Below are positions 1-11,700 of a stretch of 64,000 nt of DNA, in pieces. The stretch comes from Nilaparvata lugens (taxonomy: Eukaryota; Arthropoda; Insecta; Hemiptera; Delphacidae): NCBI RefSeq assembly GCF_014356525.2, contig NC_052510.1, forward strand, positions 14,308,778 through 14,372,777, in the 5' to 3' direction. The translations under genes were made by a program, and so were the position numbers. The notes beneath the pieces are model-generated. The model did not search any database, was not told the DNA's origin, and saw only the letters and a list, made by a program, of their open reading frames with translations. Within the stretch, counting starts at the first letter, position 1, and each line of letters starts with the position of its first letter.

Positions 1-584
1 AAATCAAATATTCATTTTTCTTAGTATTTTGAGATTTTTTAGATCTCAGCTCGATATTTTTAGATGAATCTGCTATTATTCTTTTTTTATATTCTTTTAG
101 TAATATCTTAGAGTAAAGATACTGTTAATTTATTTAAACAGTTTCATTTGTTTGTCCTATTTATTTGTCTCTGGTAATATATACTATCCTGATGATTTTT
201 AATTTGAATGAGAGCATATAAACTACACTATAAAGCTGAAACAATAAATATGTTTGTGATATTCACGCAATTTTCAAAGTTTTTATTATTGGTTATTTTA
301 TAAAAATGATTAATCATTTTATGTGGGAGATGTTGTAAAACGTTTTTAAAGGAAATCATTTATTCATTAATTATTAAAAGTTGATAAATTGGAAATGTGA
401 TTAATTCAACTTCCTTATTTGTAATTACTTCTATCTTACATGACCATCTTGTGTTTTTTCTTAATATCCACAAAATGATGAGTTGTCATATTATAAGAAA
501 AGCATCAGAGCTCAAGAGAACTCTATATGTAAATCAAATTATGTTGTATGTATGCTACATTTAAATTATGCATTTATTCATCAT
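1..584. other. AT-rich non-coding stretch
   Basis: No ORF of note, no splice-bounded coding segment and no clear repeat pair was seen. It may be an intron of the gene whose candidate first exons lie to the right. Confidence 0.4.
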
Positions 585-1292
585 ATATCATTGATAGGGC
601 TGGTCGATGTTCAGACGTTTCAATTACCTATTCCGATCTAAAATCGACATGAGTGGCAAAAGAAAATTATTTCAAATGAGCGTTCTGCCAGTGCTATTAT
701 ACGGCTGTGAAACTTGGACATTGAATGAAAAATTAATAAAAAAGCTAAGAACTAGTATAAGATCGATGGAAAGAATAATGATCGGAGTGACAAGAAGAGA
801 TAGGAAAAGAAATACTTGGGTTAGGAATGAAACAAAAATCGAAGACATTGGCAAGATAATAGTAGAAAGGAAATAGAATTGGGCTGGCCATGTGGTGCGA
901 ACAAAGGACGACAGATGGACGAGAAGAATATTGGACTGGCATCCACGGAATAGGAAAAGAAGCAGAGGAAGACCTAGCTACAGATGGGATGAAGAATTCC
1001 GGCGAGTTTGTGGAGGAGTAACTTGGCAGAGAGTCGCACGGGAAAGAAAGGAATGGGAGAGGATGAAAAACGTGTACAAACAGGTCTGGCTCTACAGGGA
1101 TTGAAATGTTCAAGTTGAAATTAATTTTATATGAACTCTACTAATATGATAAGATACTCATTTTATCCTAAATAGGAAACCCCAGCAGATGCTGAATTGC
1201 GAAGAATGTGATTTTATTGTAATTGCAATTATATTATGTATATTAAGTTTCAGAAGCAATAAAGGGTTATTTATTTATTTATATCATTGATA
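585..1292 (+). mobile_element. 5'-truncated non-LTR retrotransposon (reverse transcriptase C-terminus) with 12-bp target duplication
   Basis: One frame (607-1104) encodes the C-terminal part of a LINE endonuclease/reverse transcriptase polyprotein. It includes LPVLLYGCETW, then a WAGHV segment and a basic GRPSYRWDEE tail, all typical of these ORF2 proteins. A single in-frame TAG at 874-876 interrupts it just before WAGHV. The 3' tail is a run of TTTA units. The 12-base sequence atatcattgata occurs immediately before (585-596) and after (1281-1292) the insert, which is the signature of target-primed integration. The copy lacks its 5' part, including the endonuclease and the RT palm, so it is dead. 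Confidence 0.85.
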
Positions 1293-4200
1293 TAAATGCC
1301 TGGCAGTCAGATACTTTTATCAACATAAAACACACCATTAAATTGCAATCTTAACATAAAATAATGCGATCAATACAGTTTTGAGTGTGTAGAATGAAAA
1401 ATTAGATTATGATTAGCAAGGAAAACCCCAGCTATCTGTTGAGCTCAATATGTTTTTTTAGAAATGCATGATAGAACGGAAATATAGCTGATCACATTGA
1501 TGTGCGTATCATTCCACAGTCAACAGTTCATTGATCGTTAAGGGTCACAGTTTGAAATGAGTATCATGATTAAAAAACATTTATTATCAAGAATTTCCCA
1601 TACATCAGCTATTTGAATTTGATAATGCAGCTACAATAGTAAAGTGCAGTTGTACAAACAGTTTTTACAGGGGTTTTTACAATCATACTAATCAATAAAT
1701 AAAAATCCCCTATAATCTAGATCTATACAACAATTGAGTGCTAGATTATAACAGAATACTGAGAAAATATCAGTTAGTAAACTGTTCATTAAAGGGGAAG
1801 ATCAAGAAATCTTGCCAATATAAGGACATACATCAACTTGACAAATTTTGATAGCTAGCACTATCACAATGGGCGTCATGATTTTTTGTTTTATTAATTT
1901 CAATAATTTGCGTTGTATTAATAAAATATCAATTCTTTTTTTCAAGTAATTTCCACCAGGAAAAAACATTTAAAGCATTTTTACAATAAATTGAGCAGAA
2001 ATTACTGATTCAATTAATTATCATTTTCTAATAGTTTATTTATAGATGGTATTTCAAATTTAAAAAACAAAATTTTCACTTTTTCACATTTACATCTTTA
2101 CTGAAAATTCACAATACCGTATGAGGTATTAGAAATGTTTTCTTCTCTCCTTTTCAAGTAGAAAATAGCTGTCTTTAGAATTCGGGTGATACCGTAGGAT
2201 TTTTCGATTACTATTTATATTGAATTTATCCCTTATTACAAGAAAATAAACAAGGTAATTTATACTCTCCGGTTATTCCAAGTCGAATACTTCACATGAT
2301 AACTGTGTCTACCAAGGCCAACAAATGAAATCTTATTGAGAAACGAACTGCAAAAAATATGACAAAGACAACAAATCTCTGGTAGTACTGTATTGTTTTG
2401 TAATTTGCAACACAGTAGAGACCGCTGAAAAACTTCGCAGCATTTCAATAGAACGTAGCTGCAACCTGCAATACAGAAACCGTGGCTCATTGGAAGCAAG
2501 CCTATTATTTCGGTCGAATGAATAGAGAACATTACAGACGCCGAATTCGAAATAATTTTCTCTGTTCAGTGAGTTTCTCGCCTCTCTTGTCGAATAATTC
2601 AGGCGAAATTAAGCAGATTTGATCGTTACAGATAAATATACTCGAATGTTGGGAAACCTACTTACATCAGGGTACTCCAATATGAAATTGATTGTTTGAA
2701 ATTTCGAGTACGTAGACCTAATTGATGAATTCACTGAAGCAGTAGAATCACTGTCTATTGGTGCTGTTTGAAACATAGGAATTAAAACCAGGGAATAGTT
2801 ATACAGATATGTTATTCTATGGTAGGACGAATAGTAATCCAAAGTCTGTAGAAAGACCTTTCTAAAATCTTTCTATAGACCATGTAGAAATCAAGTGGAA
2901 TATCTGTGCTAGATATTAAAAAGTATGAACACATGCTAAGAAAGTGTGAAATACGTACACTTAGTTCTAGAATATTACACAAACATATAAATGAATACAA
3001 AACACTATGACTATTGGAAGGTTTATAATACTGAGAATAGAATATATAGAATTTCCTCATACTTAGAGCACTATTCTTTGTTGTCAAGTTTTAGTATGAA
3101 GATTTGGAATAAAAGTTAATTTTCATATGAGAATGATATTTTTTATTGGTAGATTGATAACTCAATTAAAAAAGAAATATGCGATAATGATAGATTACTT
3201 TATAGAGCATAATATTATTTTATTATTATTTGAGGAAGATAAACCATTTTTAACAAAAGTTCTCAAAATCCTTCCTTTTTTGCTTTTCTACAAAAATGAA
3301 TAGAGATAATACTTAGGGTTTGGGGCGGGATAGAATAATATTACATGGAGAAGAGATCGACTCAGCCTCAGCAGTTAGCACCATGTATCTAATCGCTCGA
3401 ATAAGATGAGCGCTAAACTGTTAGAACTCTCATTGATAGGGTGTCTGCTTATGAAGTCGTCAACGCCACTAAATGATTGTAATGACCTTCAACATCCCAT
3501 CCGGCGGTTAGTGGTTTGGAACCATTACTAATGTCATCTTATCATATTCTACAGTGAGAAAGATTTAATTCAGGAGAGAATGGGAATTATGTTTGAGGAT
3601 GTAGCTAGACAAATGGTCCATCCTTTCAATTTCCAAGTTTCGATTTTCAATTAAATTTATTTAAAAACTTTATGCATTACATAGTGTGTAAAAACATAGT
3701 GTAGATTGTAACATTAATATGCAAAAAAGTGAATAGTAAATGAATAACTCCATGCTTGGACGACAAGTCCGTGTGCATGGAGGAGTCTTCTGACAATCGA
3801 TAAGAAAAATAATAACTATACTTTATTGTCACTAGATACAATATAAAATCTAGTTACTAAAAAAATTACTAATAAAATAAAAAATTGAAAATTATAAGCA
3901 AAAATAATAGTTTAACTACTGTAAGTGACTTGAACTAAAAAAATAAATTAATTTGCGGCATTTGAGGTATCATACAATCTAATATAAATGAAAAAGTACG
4001 GTATCTGTGGTTAAATGGGAATAAAAAACCTATTCTTTACCTATTCTACGAGGTGTTACCTATTCTTATGAGGTGTGGTTTTTGTAGACTAGAATAGGAG
4101 AATATTATGCATAAGGATAAAATATGTAGTTAGACAAATGATCCATTCTTTCACTCTCCAAGTTCCGATTATACCGATTCTTATGAGGTGCCCATAAGAC

Positions 4201-4771
4201 CATCATTCTAATGAGGTGAATTATTGCGATGGCCAGCTTCAAGATTTAAAGTAGGTCTGTTACTATAACTTTGAACTATAAAATGTAGATTATAGAATGA
4301 GATTGTAGAAATTCTACGATGGAAATTCTTCCAGGTCTTTGACTTCAAACAAGTAAAAAACAACTCGAAGATACTTGTTGCTTACTAAGACGTTACAACC
4401 CACCCGATGTGAGTAATATGCCCATTTCACCGGAACTGATCTTCAATATTAATTTATTTTTAACAAAATATTTCTCAGTCACTTTCATCCCTCCATCTCC
4501 TGCTCGGCTGCTCCAAGTTCCCGAAGTCAACCTCTTGTTAAAACATAAACTGTTCATTTGTTTAAGTTTTTTGGTTCCCGAAGTGACTACAACACATGGA
4601 ATCCAGGAATGACTATATAGACTAGAAGAGGGAATCTTCGTCATTTACATTCCTCACAAGTGACCAAATACAGGTATTATGGTATAAACAGGTATACATG
4701 AGGCTGTTACAACTGGTTAGCGTCCTTCCTGCCGAATGACGTCCGATTTTTCGTTTTCAGTGCGCACACAC
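1293..4771. other. Non-coding stretch, no gene recognised
   Basis: Mostly AT-rich sequence with short random ORFs. Two slightly GC-richer islands, about 2400-2600 and 3320-3560, have no convincing reading frame or splice structure. They could be old retroelement pieces or 5' non-coding exons. A short hairpin lies around 3761-3786. Confidence 0.35.
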
Positions 4772-4937
4772 CTAAAATTTCCAAGTTCACTGACCTCGAC
4801 GCAGTGACGACGCTACCAGCATAATCTTCATTAGATTGTTCAAATTCGCGTGAAAACAAAATGGTGACCCGATTACGATTGACAGCTCCAGATTCGGTAA
4901 TAGAGCGGTGGAGGCGGCTTTCTCCTTCATTAATCAT
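4772..4937 (-). CDS. Candidate alternative first coding exon (unidentified gene)
   Basis: On the minus strand an ATG at 4937 opens 55 codons plus one base, beginning MINEGESRLHRSITES. They end at a possible 5' splice site GTGTGT (4766-4771). Base composition is GC-richer than the surroundings. The exon ends in phase 1, as do the candidate exons at 6215-6296 and 12856-12985, so all three could splice to one common downstream exon beyond the left edge. The peptide is not recognised and the donor is weaker than the other two. It may instead be a 5' non-coding exon or chance. Confidence 0.3.
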
Positions 4938-4969
4938 AGAACTATACCTATATAGAGTTCTACAGTATT

Positions 4970-5200
4970 CATTCGCAAGGGGTCGAAGGTGAGTTATTTT
5001 GAAACGGTTGCCGTGTATGAGAGCATTTTTTGTTGCTGATTATGGCAGCATGGGCTGCACGCCTCTTTTTGAATGGCAATAAATCAGATAAGGGATGATA
5101 AGATAAACACCAGGCGGGTGGGAATCGAACACTTGACTTGACTGTTCTTTTGACATCCCACATCACTACAATGTTAGTGCTATGCCAATATTTGAACAAA
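4970..5200 (-). repeat. Possible tRNA-derived SINE fragment
   Basis: On the minus strand GTTCGATTCCCACC (near 5115-5130) matches a Pol III B box very well. The upstream A box is not convincing, and no flanking duplication was found. It is probably a decayed SINE. Confidence 0.3.
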
Positions 5201-5601
5201 CAATTAAGCAATTCTATTCGATCACTAGACAAATTATCAATACTTTTCAAAACCTATATTGAAAAGAATTTGAACGTCAATGTTTGTTTTAGAATTCATA
5301 CAATTATACATTCAAGAATCACAATTCCAAACAATAGAACTAATATGTTCAACCTATCCAACTCAAAAGGCAAGCAACAATAACAGTAATTAACATTTGG
5401 AAATGACAAAAAAGTGAGGGGCACTTAGAAGGATACGGTAGTAATTTGGAAGAGTAGGATAGGAATAGGGAGGATATTATGTATGTTATTGGAAGAACAG
5501 ACTATATAAAAGTGGACGATATAAATAAAATATTGCAGATATTATTGAATGATAATGCAATATAGTAGTGAATCACAATCGTCAAACTTCTATGTTTAGA
5601 A

Positions 5602-5730
5602 GTTTCTTCGACTCGATGTCTTTGCCTCTATGACTTTATTCTTTGCCTCTATGTCTTTATTCTTTGACTCTATGTTTCTTCGACTCTTTCTTTCTATGTT
5701 CATGTTTCTTCGACTCTTATCAATGACTCT
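5602..5730 (+). repeat. Imperfect 21-bp tandem repeat, pyrimidine-rich
   Basis: Two adjacent 21-base units starting ctttgcctctatg (5620-5640, 5641-5661) are followed by a partial third and further degenerate units. This is a short minisatellite with no coding meaning. Confidence 0.6.
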
Positions 5731-5902
5731 TAAAATGTTGCAAGTCATCAATGATGATTCGATGACCACTACTTGTAATATATATTATTTTTGGTTGATT
5801 TACATTTCAGGTATACCCCTGACAATAGACTATTGATAATAACATATTATTTGCTGCAACATTTTACACTACACGAGAAAAAATTATATAATTATAATGA
5901 AA

Positions 5903-6167
5903 TATGCACGATAGAATAGTTATAATGTGAAAGTTGGTTGAATTTTATATATCAATATTTTTTCAGTCAATAAAGGCTCTTTATAATACCACTTTTATGT
6001 AAATTCAAGATAATATTCTATATTGTAGAATTGGCATTCACTTACTTGTTAAGGGTTACTTGGATTTTCATAAAATTTGTATTATATAGAGCCTTTATTG
6101 ACTGAAAAAATATATTGATATATGGAATTCAAACAACTTCCACATTATAACTATTCTATCATACATA
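5903..6167. repeat. Foldback element (MITE-like)
   Basis: Arms of about 80 bp are inverted copies: around 5903-5986 and 6085-6167, including tcagtcaataaaggctct and its complement. A spacer of about 100 bp separates them. There is no coding capacity. Confidence 0.75.
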
Positions 6168-6214
6168 TTTTGAGCCTCAGCTCAAAAAAAACCGTAAATT
6201 GATTGTAAACTCAC

Positions 6215-6296
6215 CGAACTCATCCCCCAAACAGTAAGATAAATCCAAAATCACATTATCCAAACAGTTGCCAGTCTTATATTGATGCTCCATCAT
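6215..6296 (-). CDS. Candidate alternative first coding exon (unidentified gene)
   Basis: An ATG at 6296 (minus strand) opens 27 codons plus one base, MMEHQYKTGNCL and onward to GDEF. They run straight into a perfect 5' splice site GTGAGT at 6209-6214. No usable acceptor precedes the ATG in frame, so this would be a first exon. It ends in phase 1, like the exon at 12856-12985, which fits mutually exclusive first exons of one gene transcribed leftwards. The peptide is acidic with a hydrophobic centre. I do not recognise the family. Confidence 0.4.
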
Positions 6297-7639
6297 TATT
6301 AAGTTCTCAATCACAATATACTAATCCCAGTGGCAAATTCACAAATTTCAGATAATCTATTACCTAATAAACTGGCTTAATTTTAGTTCGCAGATCATAT
6401 TTTGTTAGTACACATTATTTGGAGTAAATTTGGTAACGTTGGAGAGTTGATATACATATTCACAAAGCTGACACAGGTAAGCAAAAACACTCTTTCAGTT
6501 TCACAATTTTTTAACATAAAGTATAGTACATAGTACCTGAAGATTGTGACTAGAAATTGAGTTACAGTTTTTTTAGAATCACCACTAATGTATTTCAATA
6601 ATGAAAAAAAACTTTCAGGAATATTGATTAGCCTATCTTTCTGGGGAAAAAGAGACTTTTCTTGACACTAGATAACATCCTCAACACTGTACATACATTA
6701 TCCCCAGAATTGACATTAATTATGATAATTCAGAATATATCTTGAAATAATTAAAACATTTTTATAGATTGTGGCAATCCCCAACAAACAAATTACAAAA
6801 TTAGATTAGAAAAAATATGAATCGTCACATTATATACAGACAGACACGTAGCTCGTCAGTTCAAGGATTAATTTCAAATTTAGTGAATGAGAAACTTTAC
6901 ATTTTGATAAAACAAAAAACTGGATTAAAAATCAACATCATGTTATCGTTTAGTTGTAGAATGTAAATGTCACACAAAACCAACATCACTATCAAATAAT
7001 TACATATTTAGTATCAGCACACGTTGAAACAAATCGCGTGGACCGTTTAGGGGTTCACCGGCCGGCTTCTAAACAAGTGTTTACTACGTATGCGCTTACC
7101 GCGGCCGCCTGCCTACCTGAGAGTGGAGAATCAGGTATTGATAGAAAGGAATGCTCATGATACGCCGCCACATGCAATGTTGCTCACTGCTCACATCAAT
7201 GAATCTAAGTTGCTATACTGAAGTTCATGTCAATCAGTCAGCATGGTTCTATTGGAAGCGTTGTTGTTAATGAAAGTTTGAAGTCATTCTCATTACAGTA
7301 GGTACAAGAGTTTTTCGTTTCATTTAATTTTTACATTTTATTTTAATGCGCTAGTAGCTATGTAGCTACAAGTTTTTCACTGAATTTGATTTTTTAAAAT
7401 AATTTGAGCTACTATATTTATTTATTAATCTATTAGAATTTTATTATGATTATTTTCGCATCCATTGGGCCAGAAAGTTCAATATTTTTACCCAAAAATG
7501 TAATGTTTTGATTATGAATTAATTAATCATGGACCGTCACTTGTACGTACAGTCATAAGTAGTAAATAATTGTTGAAATTATGTTTAATATGTTTATCCA
7601 AATATGATACCTATAGTACTGTGATTATTTATTATTAAT
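6297..7639. other. Non-coding stretch with a GC-rich island
   Basis: Most of this is plain AT-rich sequence. The part at 7030-7330 is GC-richer (gcggccgc at about 7101-7108) and on the minus strand contains a possible donor, GTAAGC, directly after that GC cluster. It may be an extra promoter or 5' non-coding exon of the leftward gene. No protein was recognised. Confidence 0.3.
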
Positions 7640-7975
7640 ATTGTGATTATTACGATGAAATAAATGGAATTCTAAAAGGTGAGGGTGTGGTACGATTCAT
7701 CAAATCGCAAAGATTGCGCTGGGCTGGTCATGTAGAGAGAATGGCGGACCATCGAATGCCAAAAGCAGTTTATAAGGCCCAGAATGAGGGTAGAAGACGA
7801 CAAGAGAGGCCAAGCAAACGATGGAGTAATGAAGTGGAGGATGATTTCCGGAGGATGGGAATTGTGGCATGGAGACGAAAGGCATGTGTGACCGTGATGT
7901 GTGGAGGGCTCTTGTGCGAGAGGCTAAAGCTCACATCGAGCTGTAATGCCAGAAGAAGAAGATTGTGATTATTAC
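7640..7975 (+). mobile_element. 5'-truncated non-LTR retrotransposon 3' end with 14-bp target duplication
   Basis: The insert encodes the last part of a LINE ORF2: VVRFIKSQRLRWAGHVERM, then a basic tail, with a frameshift near 7880. It ends in a GAA-type repeat tail (7951-7961). The 14-base sequence attgtgattattac flanks it exactly at 7640-7653 and 7962-7975. The 3' end (aaagctcacat, gagctgtaatgcc) matches the minus-strand copy at 55489-56138, so both belong to one family. The copy is only about 310 bp and dead. Confidence 0.85.
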
Positions 7976-8600
7976 TGGATTTTTCATCATATAAACTCAG
8001 CTGGATGATAGCCTACGTCTACGAGTGGTGGAAGGGTAGATAAATTTAATCCGTGAGTTCCTTTGATCGCAGTATTGTTTCAAAATCACAAAATATACAG
8101 CATTATTGAAATGTAAAAATTGTTTAATTTATCAATCTATAACTAAACTGGCACTAAACATTCAACAATAAAATGCTGTAGCAAAAAAAATACTGTTTAC
8201 ATGACAAGGACAATTTCAACAAAATCTCTGTCAAGTGTTGAATCTAACATTTCTTATCTGTTACCCACAAATGTCTAACGTAAGCTGTAGAAACACACTG
8301 TTAACACTTTCCAAATAGTTTCAGTAATCATGGATAATAATAATTGACACTAAATACAATATGATTGTTGCCTGAAACACCGTTAGTTTAGCTAATTTAA
8401 TTTCATACACGGAAGTGTCAGTGCCACTAGCTTTCAAACGTGTTAGCACATCAAATTTACTGTCACCTACACAGTCAAATTTCCTCCTAATATGTTTCTT
8501 ATTATTAGATTTGTTTTCACATTCATAACTAGGCTATAGTAGTAAATTTTATGTTTACATTTCGAATGCATTAATGACAGTAAAAGATCCTACGTTATAT
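7976..8600. other. AT-rich non-coding stretch
   Basis: No coding segment or repeat was recognised. Confidence 0.4.
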
Positions 8601-9049
8601 AATTTTATTTACTGAGACTAATTTATGTTTGCCACCACTAAGTTGAATATAAGTATTGGTCTTCATGTGTGACTAACTTTGAAAATTGGACTTTTATTTC
8701 AAGTACAAGTGGATTATAAATCCAACAACAACAATATTATTCAACATCATATTTAAATAATAGTATTTCATTAAAATTAATTATGCTCCGTAATTTTCAA
8801 TCCTATTGTAGTTAATTAATATATTTAAATATGATGTTGAATAATATTGTTGTTGTTGGATGTATACGGTCATCCACTTGGACTTGAAGTAAAAGTCCAA
8901 TTTTCAAAGTTAGTCACTCATGAAGACCAATACTTATATCCTACTTAGTGGTGGCAAACATAAATTAGTCTCAGTAAATAAAATTAATTAACTACAATAG
9001 GATTGAAAATTACGGAGCAAAATTAATTTTAATGAAATACTATTATTTA
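8601..9049. repeat. Compound palindrome with interleaved arms A-B-A'-B'
   Basis: Segment A (about 8601-8755) is inverted at A' (about 8822-8985). Segment B (about 8754-8817) is inverted at B' (about 8985-9049). The four arms alternate rather than nest, so the A and B pairings cannot both fold as simple stacked hairpins. Arm identity is high by eye. There is no ORF. Confidence 0.8.
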
Positions 9050-9259
9050 TTGATAACATAATTTAACATGCCCTCTATGTAGATTTTTTTTAGATTGTAA
9101 GTATGCGCTACAAAATTGTATATAGATCCAAGATATGTTTTAGCATTTAATAGCAATAATGTAATAATATACTGATACAAATAATTAGAATTTAAATACT
9201 GTATGGGAAAGAAATCACAGATTTTATGAATATTGAATCTAAATAAAAAAGTCTCTGTG

Positions 9260-9402
9260 TCCGTTGCACAAGTCTGTTAAATTTTACCGTGATTAATTCC
9301 AAGAGAACCAATCAGAGAAGCCTTCTTTCCAAAATTGCCTTCTGTGATTGGTTTCTTGGATTTAATCATGATTAAAATTTAACAGGCTTTTGTGCAACCG
9401 GG
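9260..9402. repeat. Short foldback element (MITE-like)
   Basis: Arms starting gttgcacaagtctgttaaa and ending in the near complement (tttaacaggcttttgtgcaac) enclose a small centre around 9315-9345. Confidence 0.75.
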
Positions 9403-10349
9403 ATTAGTTGTTATTCAGTTCTGTTAGTATTCAGTATTATTTATTACCTGTATTATAATTATCTATTATTTTATTAGTATTATTATTTATTTTATATTCA
9501 TTGCACATGCAATGTGCCCAGTTCTAGAAGTTATTCAGTATGGATAACTACCTCAATATCACCTTTATAACTACCGTACTCAGAAAAATCTTAGATTGTA
9601 GAGATTCTAAAACCAGAACAATGGTGCTTTTCTTTCTAAATTTCATTTGCAAGAACTCATAAATCAATTAGAGATACGAAAGCACCTCTATATCCATGAT
9701 TCAAAAGTTCAGTACGTAAGTGACATGTAGTACTTGGATAAATAGATTAGAAATGATAACAAGCATGTAAATTACTAGCAATCAACAGACGAGTGATAAC
9801 CAATAATTAAATTTAATAGCCTTTACATGTTCTACTGTGTTATCTTCGCATCGATGCTTTACAATCTCTCAGTTCTGAAGGTTGAATCCCACTTTTTAAA
9901 AGGTATTTACTCCTACTGAGAAGAGATAGTTCATTAACTAGAACAGTGTTTCACAGCTTATCAATAGGATAGCATACACTATGTTTTCAAGAAGTTACAT
10001 GATACAGAAACGAACAACGAGGGTTTACTAGTGTATCAAAGACTGTCACACAAATTTGATACACTTGTCATTCTGTACCAAGTCGAAGAGTTATTAACCA
10101 GTGCATTTTGAACAACTAACAGGCAGGCTCGCTTCGCTCGCCTCATAGCGTCTCGTTTAGTTCTTCATAAAACACTACAAAATCAAGCAAATCTTGATGA
10201 TATAATATAACATGTCAGGGATTTGAATAGATAAAAATTTAGTATAATACCCAAAAGGTGGAAGAAATCAAAACATACAAAGGAGTTTTCTCGAAGTCTT
10301 CAAAAGCCGATCACAACAATAACCACTTTCGATCAAAGACCAGGCCATT
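9403..10349. other. AT-rich non-coding stretch
   Basis: No gene was recognised. A small GC-rich hairpin (ggctcgcttcgctcgcc, about 10126-10142) is the only notable motif and is probably repeat-derived. Confidence 0.35.
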
Positions 10350-11700
10350 CCTGAATAGATCGCGTCAGTATATTTCAACATGAAGAAAAAAACACTGGTC
10401 AAACACATCACACTTATAATACAGATTCTTTTCAGTCAGCCACTTGGACAAGGAGGACCTGAAGATGTTCACCGGACGCATCCTCACCGGCTCTGGCAAG
10501 TGGTTAAACATCTTCAGTGCCAGCACAGGGAAATAGACCTTGCACATTCAAATCTGTCCTTCTCCGAGTGTTGTAGGAGTGCACTTGCTCTCTCCGATGA
10601 AGCGTTGTGATGTTACTCCGATGTAACACAATAATTAAAAGAGTTCGTTCACTCTAACAGCCTGAACTTTCCTGTATGTTACATGGTGATGCATCTATTA
10701 TTTTTTACATTATTCTACTCTTGAAGAGTTCAATGTGCGTAATGAACTGTTTCCAAACAGAAAAGTTTAAAACTTTTATAAAACCCATTGTAAAGGGATC
10801 CCTTGACTAATTTGGCTTTTCTATGTTGCGGGCACAGCAGATGAACTCCTTGGTTTCTGGTATTGTACAGATTATAAATACGATTTCCTCTCAACATTTA
10901 TCAAGTTAATTCAGTATTCTCCATCCAGTACTTGATCGACAGATTGCGTAAAAATGAAAAACTTTATAACAAAAACAAAATATTAAGATGGGAGGACAGT
11001 TATAAATCTCAGAAATATTGTATTGCCTCTTCATCCAGGGAGTAGAGTGCCAGTCTCACAAGATTCTCACGAAGTGCCCTCTAAGAGATCTTTTCCTTCT
11101 GCAAATATCAATGTGGCATCCATAATAAATCCAAGCAGCCTCACACTGCATTCCCCGAAAATTGTTGGATTCTGCCATAGAGTTCGACTAGATTTTGTGT
11201 CTTGCCATAACAACATCCCTATCTCTGGCAACTAGGGTTGTGTCATCTGTGAATAGGAGGGCACTTCCATCCAGCCTGAGGTCGATGAGGAAGAGGAGAT
11301 GTCCCAGATGGAATCCTGAGGATTAATTAAGGGGATTCAGCATGAATCACGAGCATCCGACTCGGCACCAACAATTGACACCACCTGTCTACGATGAGCC
11401 AGATAATCCTTCAACAACTTAAGGGCCACACCTTGTATTCCATATCTCTCAAGTTTTAATATACAGTGAGAAACACAGTCGAAGTTCTTGGTCAGCCGCT
11501 AAGCATGGACTTTACCAAGTTATGAACAGCACCTGTGGTAGAACGCCCCCTTCGTAATCTGTTTATAATTCTGACTCCCAGAAAGCATGCTTCATCTAAA
11601 CAATCTTTTCAAACCTTTGTCTGGTATTGCCAAAAGATCCACCAACCTCAGTCAACTTAAAATCCTGTAGTTTTTCTGTTTATATTCAAACATAAAACGT
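10350..11700 (-). mobile_element. Decayed non-LTR retrotransposon, reverse transcriptase remnants
   Basis: Read on the minus strand, pieces of one LINE ORF2 appear in the expected order across several frames. First comes an RT segment with FDCVSH and YGIQGVALKLLKDYLAHRR (around 11480-11370). Then comes the catalytic box as LLFTDDTTLVARD (around 11260-11220). A YNTRN segment follows around 10870, and finally a C-terminal stretch MFNHLPEP to SLSKWLTEKNLYY (10547-10420). Many stops and frameshifts show it is an old pseudogene. About 100 bp near 10981-11082 match, inverted, part of the LINE at 47.3 kb. Confidence 0.75.

Noticed and set aside
2260..2532. 90-codon minus-strand ORF in a mildly GC-richer island
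   Set aside because: No family resemblance, and the possible splice sites do not give a consistent exon.
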